Source: an uncultured bacterium (GTDB lineage Bacteria > Bacillota_I > Bacilli_A > RF39 > UBA660). Taken from it: a stretch of 5,570 nt of DNA. Under the pieces are notes generated by a model that worked only from the letters and a program-made list of their open reading frames with translations, was not told the origin of the DNA and did no database searches. Positions 1 through 4,246 of this stretch are shown in pieces (position 1 is the stretch's first letter; each line of letters starts with the position of its first letter). The stretch spans positions 1 to 5,570 of the forward strand of contig OMUM01000025.1 of assembly GCA_900314225.1 (NCBI GenBank), in the 5' to 3' direction. Made by a program: the position numbers and the translations under genes.

Positions 1-77
1 ACACCTTTAGACCTCATTATCCCATCGATTATGATGTCTTTTTTTGTGCTTGAAACTAAATCTTCAAAAGCCTTCAT
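1..77 (-). CDS. 5' end of an unrecognised small mobile-element gene (partial)
   Basis: An open frame reads leftward from an ATG at 77-75 and leaves the window after 25 full codons. The protein begins MKAFEDLVSSTKKDIIIDG and continues MRSKG. It is supported by an ideal SD, AAGGAGG (complement of 87-93), 9 nt upstream of the ATG, and by its place 4 nt after the stop of the preceding gene on the same strand, which suggests one operon and coupled translation. The visible stretch is hydrophilic and helical-looking, with no signal peptide and no motif I can name. I do not recognise the family; its function could be anything in the mobile-element operon. The start call is good, the identity unknown. 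Confidence 0.6.
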   Translation of the reverse strand, partial: MKAFEDLVSSTKKDIIIDGIMRSKG

Positions 78-81
78 ATCT

Positions 82-324
82 TTAAGCCTCCTTCATTTGA
101 TTAGCTCTTGCTTCTAAATATGGAATATCTATATTTAGATATTTAACAACTTCTTGCATAGGTACTGCATTATTCGGAACATAGTAGTTTTCACTTTCAA
201 GTCTTTTCTTAATAGTGCTTTTAATTACTAAAGCATTATTTCTTCCAACACCTGCAAGCTTCATTAAATCACCTAGATTACACCATTGTTTTGCTATTAA
301 TTTTAAAGTTTCACTTGCTGTCAT
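82..324 (-). CDS. Small putative DNA-binding protein of mobile-element type (80 aa)
   Basis: This complete 80-residue protein is second in the leftward operon. Residues about 14-35 (WCNLGDLMKLAGVGRNNALV) look like a helix-turn-helix: a first helix, a Gly-containing turn and a recognition helix. A Lys/Arg-rich helix follows, then a segment around residues 47-66 containing the NAVPMQEVVKYL pattern. This layout resembles small regulators or excisionase-like proteins common in Gram-positive phages, plasmids and integrative elements; I recall similar short proteins but cannot name the family with certainty. The ATG at 324-322 follows an AAAGGA site (complement of 337-342) with a rather long 12-nt spacing; no in-frame start fits better. 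It lies 20 nt after the preceding gene. Possible roles are excision control, replication control or transcription regulation. Gene reality is well supported; function is inference. Confidence 0.7.
   Translation of the reverse strand: MTASETLKLIAKQWCNLGDLMKLAGVGRNNALVIKSTIKKRLESENYYVPNNAVPMQEVVKYLNIDIPYLEARANQMKEA
87..93 (-). promoter_or_regulatory. Shine-Dalgarno site AAGGAGG for the leftmost gene
   Basis: On the minus strand AAGGAGG lies 9 nt before the ATG at 77-75. It sits inside the last codons of the upstream gene (…Met-Lys-Glu-Ala-stop), so the two genes share sequence and are probably translationally coupled. This site is the main reason to accept the short partial reading frame at the left edge as real. 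Confidence 0.7.
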
Positions 325-344
325 ACATTTATCACATCCTTTCT

Positions 345-626
345 TTATCTTTCTAATTCATCTTTTTTATCCCAATAATCGTATGGAACAGCATTTGCTT
401 CTAATGTATTATCTTCTGGGTTATATCTTAGATACTTGCATATTTTTAATTCTAAGATAATATCTTCGATATCTTCCTTACTATCAGAACAATAATTCTC
501 AACTTCATATCCGGTAGTTATATTATTTGTTAATACCATTGTTAAGAATCCCTTAGCTCTTAATGATAGGTTAGGGTCTTTCATAAATACATCAAATGAT
601 CTGTTTACCTTAACTAATCTGTTCAT
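345..626 (-). CDS. Short winged-helix, replication-initiator-like protein (93 aa)
   Basis: This is the first gene of the leftward operon. Residues 14-32 (FMKDPNLSLRAKGFLTMVL) match the pattern, known in plasmid and phage replication proteins, of 'x-x-D-x-N-L-S-L-x-A-K-G-L-L-x-x-M-L' at the start of a winged-helix domain. Residues about 40-70 would be the next helices and wing (SDSKEDIEDIILELKICKYLRY), matching the usual '…I…L.EL...GYL' ending. The acidic C-terminus ends at residue 93, whereas initiators of this type are usually well over 200 residues. It is therefore either a stand-alone wHTH protein or a shortened relative; no frameshifted remainder is seen downstream, where the next gene starts 20 nt later. 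The start is fixed by GAGGTG (complement of 632-637) 5 nt before the ATG. Expected role: DNA binding in replication or its control, by family resemblance only. Confidence 0.7.
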   Translation of the reverse strand: MNRLVKVNRSFDVFMKDPNLSLRAKGFLTMVLTNNITTGYEVENYCSDSKEDIEDIILELKICKYLRYNPEDNTLEANAVPYDYWDKKDELER

Positions 627-631
627 TATTT

Positions 632-637
632 CACCTC
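632..637 (-). promoter_or_regulatory. Shine-Dalgarno site GAGGTG of the first leftward gene
   Basis: The minus strand reads GAGGTGAAATAATG, which places a strong SD 5 nt before the ATG at 626-624. It closes the long untranslated leader and fixes the start of the operon's first gene. Confidence 0.75.
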
Positions 638-673
638 ACTTTCTTTAAATAGAGTAGAGTAATCCCATATGTT

Positions 674-692
674 CGAAATTTTAGTTATTTCG
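674..692 (-). repeat. Short hairpin CGAAAT-7-ATTTCG in the leader
   Basis: CGAAAT (674-679) and ATTTCG (687-692) form a 6-bp inverted repeat with a 7-nt loop. It abuts the 3' arm of the longer-range stem, sharing base 692, so the two could stack. It is not followed by a T-run on either strand and is therefore not a terminator. Confidence 0.4.
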
Positions 693-744
693 TAACTCCC
701 GTGCCAATAGGGTTATTATTTAGACCTTGCATTTTTTGAGTTAC
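692..744 (-). repeat. Long-range inverted repeat GTAACTC … GAGTTAC in the leader
   Basis: GTAACTC at 692-698 is the exact reverse complement of GAGTTAC at 738-744, enclosing 39 nt. In the leftward RNA this closes a loop that itself offers a short CCC/GGG pairing (710-712 with 698-700) which competes with the outer stem. The 3' arm also overlaps a small GTTA/TAAC pairing (684-687 with 693-696). Mutually exclusive pairings of this sort are compatible with a switch, but each stem is short and could arise by chance. Confidence 0.4.
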
Positions 745-772
745 AGCTTATCGGTGATTTCCGCAACTATTA

Positions 773-787
773 AGTTTTCAAAGAACA
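773..787 (-). promoter_or_regulatory. boxA-like antitermination element
   Basis: The minus strand reads TGTTCTTTGAAAACT. This equals, as far as I remember, the boxA of Bacillus-type rRNA operon leaders and 16S-23S spacers, the RNA site for NusB-NusE (ribosomal protein S10) that begins assembly of a processive antitermination complex on RNA polymerase. It begins about 25 nt after the predicted leftward start site and directly follows a GC-rich hairpin, the same boxB-then-boxA order as in rRNA leaders. No 16S, 23S or tRNA sequence lies near. The sequence match is plain; the function here is inferred. Confidence 0.65.
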
Positions 788-795
788 ATTATTAG

Positions 796-813
796 TGACC
801 GAACTACCGGTCA
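796..813 (-). repeat. Inverted repeat TGACCG-6-CGGTCA (hairpin or operator) at the leftward start site
   Basis: TGACCG (796-801) and CGGTCA (808-813) are perfect 6-bp arms around AACTAC. The leftward transcript should begin at about 811-812, so at least 4-5 bp would form as a hairpin at the very 5' end of the RNA, just ahead of boxA. As DNA the palindrome covers the start site and could equally be a repressor operator. A weak outer pair, ATTATTA (788-794) with TAATAAT (817-823), extends the symmetry through an asymmetric gap. There is no T-run after it in the leftward direction, so it is not an intrinsic terminator. Confidence 0.6.
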
Positions 814-818
814 AATTA

Positions 819-847
819 ATAATAACACTGTCCGGAAAATTAGTCAA
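819..847 (-). promoter_or_regulatory. Leftward sigma-A-type promoter of the mobile-element operon
   Basis: On the minus strand TTGACT (847-842) is followed after exactly 17 nt by TATTAT (824-819), preceded by TGT, which is an extended -10 (TGnTATTAT). The predicted start is near 811-812. This is close to the consensus TTGACA-17-TATAAT and is the best leftward promoter in the gap. A TGTCCGGA motif (829-836) lies inside its spacer, where a regulator would block it. Confidence 0.7.
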
Positions 848-867
848 TACTTTTTTGTCCGAATTTA

Positions 868-896
868 TAGACATTTAAATTTTTTAGTGGTAAAAT
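868..896 (+). promoter_or_regulatory. Rightward sigma-A-type promoter of the regulator-hsdMSR operon
   Basis: TAGACA (868-873), a 17-nt spacer and TAAAAT (891-896), with TGG just before the -10 (an extended -10), make a good promoter. The start would fall near 903, leaving a leader of about 34 nt before the regulator's ATG at 937. Its -35 faces the leftward -35 with 20 bp between, and a TGTCCGAA motif (856-863) lies in that gap, so one bound protein could act on both promoters. Confidence 0.65.
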
Positions 897-936
897 GGAT
901 TTGTAAGTGAATAATTAGGGAGAAAGTAGGGATTGT

Positions 937-1455
937 ATGAATTCAGAAAAACTACAAAATTTGATACTTGCAGCTATCGAAAGAAAAAAAATTTCTCAAA
1001 GAGAACTAGCAAAATTAACAGGAATAAGTAGAAGTACTTTAAATGATATTGTTAACGGAAAGATAAAAAAGATAAAGTTAGATGATCTTTATCAAATATC
1101 GATTCCTTTGGAATTAAATTTAGAAGATTTATTAGATGCTTGTGGTTTTAATAATGTTCTAAAAACTTTAAGCAGAGATAGATATGAGGGAATGTCTACT
1201 AGAGAATTAAAAGAAAAACTAGATGAGTATCAACAATCGGAGTTAAGTCTTTTAGATTGGGATGCGAAAAAGAGAAAGACATGTTCATCTGCAAGAGATA
1301 AACTATTTAAGATTACAAATAAGATTGAAATGTCTGAACGTACTAATGAAAAATACACAAAAAAAGAAATTTCTGAAGATATAGAAGAAGTATTCAATGA
1401 ATTAGAATCAGTCCAACAAAAATATGACTATTCTAAATTACCAGAAAAATTATAG
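937..1455 (+). CDS. XRE-family (Cro/CI-type) regulator, first gene of the Type I R-M operon
   Basis: This is a 172-residue protein. Residues about 5-65 form a Cro/CI-type helix-turn-helix domain: SQRELAKLTGISRSTLNDIV (20-39) has the Gln-x-x-Leu-Ala first helix, the Gly turn (G29) and the Ser-Arg-Ser recognition helix, then the typical NGK and a fourth helix (LDDLYQISIPLELNLEDLL). The C-terminal part (about 80-172) is charged and helical, probably a dimerisation or partner region; I know no named domain for it, and no peptidase motif of LexA/CI type is seen. The likely SD is AGGGAG (917-922, 14 nt from ATG) or AGGGA (928-932, 4 nt), neither ideally spaced, so translation may be modest. Only 9 bp separate it from hsdM. 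Inferred role: controls its own operon, and possibly the divergent mobile-element operon whose promoter it faces. Related regulators upstream of hsdM occur in Firmicutes. Confidence 0.85.
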   Translation: MNSEKLQNLILAAIERKKISQRELAKLTGISRSTLNDIVNGKIKKIKLDDLYQISIPLELNLEDLLDACGFNNVLKTLSRDRYEGMSTRELKEKLDEYQQSELSLLDWDAKKRKTCSSARDKLFKITNKIEMSERTNEKYTKKEISEDIEEVFNELESVQQKYDYSKLPEKL

Positions 1456-1459
1456 GAGG
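1454..1459 (+). promoter_or_regulatory. Shine-Dalgarno site AGGAGG of hsdM
   Basis: A consensus AGGAGG, 5 nt before the hsdM ATG, overlaps the regulator's TAG stop. It points to strong methylase translation and coupling to the regulator gene, in contrast to the poorly spaced SD of the regulator itself. Confidence 0.75.
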
Positions 1460-1464
1460 AAATT

Positions 1465-3051
1465 ATGGAAACTAAAAATGAAAAAGAAAGAACAGAGCTA
1501 CATAAGATGATATGGGCAATCGCCGAGGATTTAAGAGGAACAGTAGATGGATGGGATTTTAAAGCTTATGTTTTGGGAATGCTATTTTATAGATTTATAT
1601 CTGAAAATTTGGCAAACTATATTAATAAAGATGAACAAAGAATTCATCCTGATTTTAAGTATGAAAAATTAGATGATAAAGTTGCAGAGAAGGATAAAAA
1701 AGGAATATTGGAAGATAAAGGATTTTTTATTTATCCTAGTGAACTATTTTGCAATATTAGAGCTAACGCAAAAAATGATAAAGATTTGAATGTAACAATT
1801 CATACTGTTTTTAGTAATATTGAGTCGAGTGCAAAGGGAACTGATTCAGAAGACGACCTAGAAGGTTTATTTAGTGATTTTGATGTTAATAGTAATAAAT
1901 TAGGAAAAACTGTTGAAGAAAGAAACGAAAAAATATTAAATCTTATTAATAAAATTGGTGATTTACCTTTAGGGGATTACAAAGACAATTCTATTGATTT
2001 ATTTGGTGATGCATATGAATTTTTAATGACAATGTATGCATCAAGCGCAGGAAAATCAGGAGGAGAATTTTTTACTCCACAAGAAGTAGGGGATCTTCTT
2101 GCAAGAATTGTTATTGGAGATAAAAAGGAAATAAATAAAGTTTATGATCCTTGTTGTGGATCAGGTGGATTACTTTTAAAATTCGCCAAAGTATTAGGAA
2201 AAGAAAATGTGAAAGATGGTTATTTTGGACAAGAAAACAATTTAACCACTTACAATCTTTCTAGAATAAATATGTTCTTACATGATATTAATTACAATAA
2301 ATTTAATATTGGATACGGAGATACTATATTAAATCCTGTCCATTGGGATGAAGAACCTTTTGACGCAATCGTTTCAAATCCTCCTTATTCACATAAATGG
2401 GTTGGAAAAGATAATCCTTTACTTATAAATGATCCAAGATTTGCTCCGGCTGGTGTTTTAGCACCTAAAAAATTCGAAGATTTACAATTCACAATGCATA
2501 TGTTATCTTGGCTTTCTCCAAAAGGAACAGCTGCAATTGTAGAATTTCCAGGAGTGTTATATAGGGGGTCAGCAGAGCAAAAAATAAGAAAATATTTAAT
2601 TGATAATAATTTTATTGAAGCAGTGATACAACTCCCTGGAGAGATGTTTTTTGGAACACCTATTGCAACATGTATTATAGTTTTAAAGAAAAATAAGATT
2701 GATAATAATATTCTTTTCCTTGATGTTTCTGACAAAAAAACAATTAATAAGGATAGAATGAAAAATGCAACTAATAAATATAAATTATCTGATGAAAATA
2801 TTAAAGATATAATTGAGTTCTTAAACCGAAGAACAACTATTGAAAAAAGATCTCTATTAGCTTCATATGATTTAGTAAAGGAAAATAAATACAATATTTC
2901 AGTAAGTACTTATGTTAAAAATTTAGAAGAACCTCCTGAAATAAATATAAAAGAACTTAATAATGAAATAAAAGAAATAGTGAGAAGAGAATTAAAAACA
3001 AGAGAAGAATTAGATAAGATAGTAAGTGAATTAGAGGCAGATTATGAATAG
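1465..3051 (+). CDS. hsdM: Type I restriction-modification methyltransferase subunit HsdM
   Basis: This 528-residue N6-adenine DNA methyltransferase subunit works with HsdS as M2S1. The N-terminal helical HsdM domain is clear (residues about 8-165, including ELHKMIWAIAEDLRGTVDGW and the ‘LGMLFYRFISENL' run). The catalytic domain follows: GGEFFTP at 199-205, the S-adenosylmethionine-binding motif I DPCCGSGG at 228-235 (commonly DPACGSGG), and catalytic motif IV NPPY at 305-308, the adenine-N6 signature. The family's FFGTPIATCIIVLKK segment is at 395-409, and a coiled, charged C-terminus contacts HsdS. Length and motifs fit the EcoR124I-like (type IC) class, with about 520 residues as I recall. 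The stop overlaps the hsdS start by 8 bp, keeping M and S production coupled. No lesion is seen, so activity is expected. Its product protects host sites from HsdR. Confidence 0.96.
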   Translation: METKNEKERTELHKMIWAIAEDLRGTVDGWDFKAYVLGMLFYRFISENLANYINKDEQRIHPDFKYEKLDDKVAEKDKKGILEDKGFFIYPSELFCNIRANAKNDKDLNVTIHTVFSNIESSAKGTDSEDDLEGLFSDFDVNSNKLGKTVEERNEKILNLINKIGDLPLGDYKDNSIDLFGDAYEFLMTMYASSAGKSGGEFFTPQEVGDLLARIVIGDKKEINKVYDPCCGSGGLLLKFAKVLGKENVKDGYFGQENNLTTYNLSRINMFLHDINYNKFNIGYGDTILNPVHWDEEPFDAIVSNPPYSHKWVGKDNPLLINDPRFAPAGVLAPKKFEDLQFTMHMLSWLSPKGTAAIVEFPGVLYRGSAEQKIRKYLIDNNFIEAVIQLPGEMFFGTPIATCIIVLKKNKIDNNILFLDVSDKKTINKDRMKNATNKYKLSDENIKDIIEFLNRRTTIEKRSLLASYDLVKENKYNISVSTYVKNLEEPPEINIKELNNEIKEIVRRELKTREELDKIVSELEADYE

Positions 3052-4246
3052 AATAGATACTTTAATTAAGAAATTTTGCCCGAATGGGGTCGAATACTAT
3101 CAGTTGTCTGAAATATCAATTTCACTAAATGGAATGAGTAATGTAAAAAATAAATGGGCTGAAAATGGTAATTGCCAATTTATTGATTATATGAATGCAT
3201 ATAGCAATTTAAAAATAGATGTAAATAATTTACCTTATGCAACAGTTAAAAAAATAAGTGGGCAAACAGTATTAAAAAAAGGTGATATTTTATTTACTGG
3301 AGCTTCTGAAACAATTCATGAATGTGCCTTATCATCTGTCATTGAAGATGATATTATAGACGGAATACTTCTTGATGATCATTTATTTGGTATAAGACTT
3401 AAAGAAGAGTTTTCAAATAGGTATTCTATTAGATACTTAAAGCATTATTTTAGAAGTAAATCATTCAGAAGAAAAGTTGATAAAACAGTAAAGGGAGTAA
3501 CTAGATTTTATGTAGGAAAACAGGAATTTATGAATATTAAAATTCCATTACCGCCTTTAGAAGTACAAAGTATAATTGCTGATTCCCTAGATAAGTTTGG
3601 CGATTTAGAATTGGATTTGAATAAAGAACTAGTATTAAGAAAAAATCAATATGAATATTGGCATCGTAAACTATATGAAAAAAAAGGAGATACCAAGATT
3701 ACTGATGTTTTTGAAAGATTAAAAGGAACTCCTATAACAGCCGGGAAAATGAAAGAAATTGAATCAATTGATGGAGATATTCGAATCTTTGCTGGAGGGC
3801 AAACAGTTGTAAATGCATATGAAGAAGATATTGAAAAAGCAAATATTACTACTTGTCCGTGTGTTATAGTTCAATCAAGAGGATTAATAGATTTTATATA
3901 TTACGAAAAGCCATGTACATTTAAAAATGAAATGTGGGCATATACATGCAATAACAAAATTACAGTAAAATATTTGTATTATTACTTGAAAAATAATGTT
4001 AGTTATTTTAGAACAATTGGTTCACAAATGGGATCAATGCCACAAATATCTTTGCCAGTTACAGAAGACTTTATGATATATTTACCAGATTTATCTGAAC
4101 AAGAAAAAATAGTTAGTATTTTAGATAAATTTGATGAACTAGTTAATGATAATGATTTTGGATTACCAGCTGAAATAGAAAAAAGAAAAAAACAATATGA
4201 GTTTTATAGAGATAGATTAATGATATTTAAGGAGTTGAAAGCATGA
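3044..4246 (+). CDS. hsdS: Type I restriction-modification specificity subunit HsdS
   Basis: This 400-residue DNA-recognition subunit reads a two-part target and holds two HsdM (and HsdR) copies. The classic duplicated layout is visible. Target-recognition domain 1 spans about 15-166. Conserved region 1 spans 169-211 (LPPLEVQ…LDKFGDL…RKNQYEYWHRKL). Domain 2 spans about 215-345 and contains the widespread QSRGLIDFIYYEKP and FKNEMWAYT segments. Conserved region 2 spans 347-393 (LPDLSEQ…LDKFDEL…GLPAEIEKRKKQYEFYRDRL). The two conserved regions are long helices that pair as a ruler between half-sites, and their likeness supports a type IC protein. AGAGG at 3033-3037, 6 nt before the ATG, serves as SD; the gene overlaps hsdM by 8 bp and hsdR by 4 bp. 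The recognised sequence cannot be read from the protein. An A8 tract at the CR1/domain 2 junction is a possible slippage site. Confidence 0.95.
   Translation: MNRIDTLIKKFCPNGVEYYQLSEISISLNGMSNVKNKWAENGNCQFIDYMNAYSNLKIDVNNLPYATVKKISGQTVLKKGDILFTGASETIHECALSSVIEDDIIDGILLDDHLFGIRLKEEFSNRYSIRYLKHYFRSKSFRRKVDKTVKGVTRFYVGKQEFMNIKIPLPPLEVQSIIADSLDKFGDLELDLNKELVLRKNQYEYWHRKLYEKKGDTKITDVFERLKGTPITAGKMKEIESIDGDIRIFAGGQTVVNAYEEDIEKANITTCPCVIVQSRGLIDFIYYEKPCTFKNEMWAYTCNNKITVKYLYYYLKNNVSYFRTIGSQMGSMPQISLPVTEDFMIYLPDLSEQEKIVSILDKFDELVNDNDFGLPAEIEKRKKQYEFYRDRLMIFKELKA
3678..3685 (+). repeat. A8 homopolymer at the centre of hsdS
   Basis: Eight consecutive A fall in codons 212-214 (Glu-Lys-Lys), just after conserved region 1 and before the second target-recognition domain. 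Loss of one A leads to a TAA at 3720-3722; gain of one leads to a TGA at 3703-3705. Either would leave a half-size HsdS (domain 1 plus conserved region 1). Runs of A6-A7 are frequent in this AT-rich operon, so this may be composition only. Confidence 0.5.
4229..4234 (+). promoter_or_regulatory. Shine-Dalgarno site AAGGAG of hsdR
   Basis: AAGGAG lies 8 nt before the hsdR ATG (4243) inside the end of hsdS. With the ATGA stop/start overlap it fixes the hsdR start and indicates coupled translation, placing the nuclease last in the operon after both methylase subunits. Confidence 0.75.

Larger units (their letters stand above)
627..812 (-). ncRNA. Long structured leader (5' UTR, about 185 nt) of the mobile-element operon
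   Basis: From the predicted transcription start near 811-812 to the first ATG at 626 there is no convincing gene. In the sense of the leftward transcript the leader holds, in order: a 5-6 bp GC-rich hairpin at the extreme 5' end, a boxA-like element (787-773), a long-range 7-bp stem GUAACUC/GAGUUAC (744-738 with 698-692), a hairpin CGAAAU/AUUUCG (692-687 with 679-674), and the SD. By hand count 47 of 140 bases in 661-800 are G or C (34%), against 29 of 120 (24%) in a sample of hsdR (4261-4380), as expected if the leader is a structured RNA. I do not recognise a known riboswitch class. The combination suggests transcription antitermination control; this is inference from motif order. Confidence 0.5.
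796..863. repeat. Three spaced copies of TGWCCGRA across the divergent promoters (candidate operators)
   Basis: TGACCGAA (796-803), TGTCCGGA (829-836) and TGTCCGAA (856-863) share a TGWCCGRA consensus in the same orientation, with start-to-start steps of 33 and 27 bp. An inverted fourth copy (TGACCGGT) is the other arm of the 796-813 palindrome. They fall on the leftward start site, inside the leftward promoter spacer, and between the two -35 boxes. CCG is uncommon in such AT-rich DNA, so repetition here is notable. The obvious candidate ligand is the divergently encoded helix-turn-helix regulator, but nothing in the sequence proves this. Confidence 0.45.

Noticed and set aside
215..460. Rightward open frame of 81 codons
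   Set aside because: It lies antisense to two well-supported leftward genes, has no SD, and its hydrophobic, low-complexity translation looks like the reverse reading of AT-rich coding sequence.
685..732. Possible 15-residue leader peptide on the minus strand (begins MQGLNNNPIGTG)
   Set aside because: There is no SD before the ATG, only an A-run, and no run of regulatory codons; a short frame like this is expected by chance. It remains a weak alternative for the leader.
773..787. Remnant of an rRNA operon spacer or leader
   Set aside because: The boxA-like 15-mer could come from a 16S-23S spacer, but the flanking bases contain no 16S/23S end or tRNA, and a good promoter and hairpin are placed correctly for a functional leader.
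796..823. Intrinsic terminator
   Set aside because: The inverted repeat is not followed by a T-run in either direction, and it lies at a promoter start site rather than after a gene.
2385..2894. Leftward open frame of 169 codons inside hsdM
   Set aside because: It is antisense to the conserved catalytic domain of HsdM, lacks an SD and resembles nothing; it is a shadow of hsdM codon use.
3548..4222. Recombination-driven shuffling repeats in hsdS
   Set aside because: The two conserved regions are alike as protein but diverged in DNA, with only short identical stretches; there is no inverted hsdS copy or recombinase in the window.
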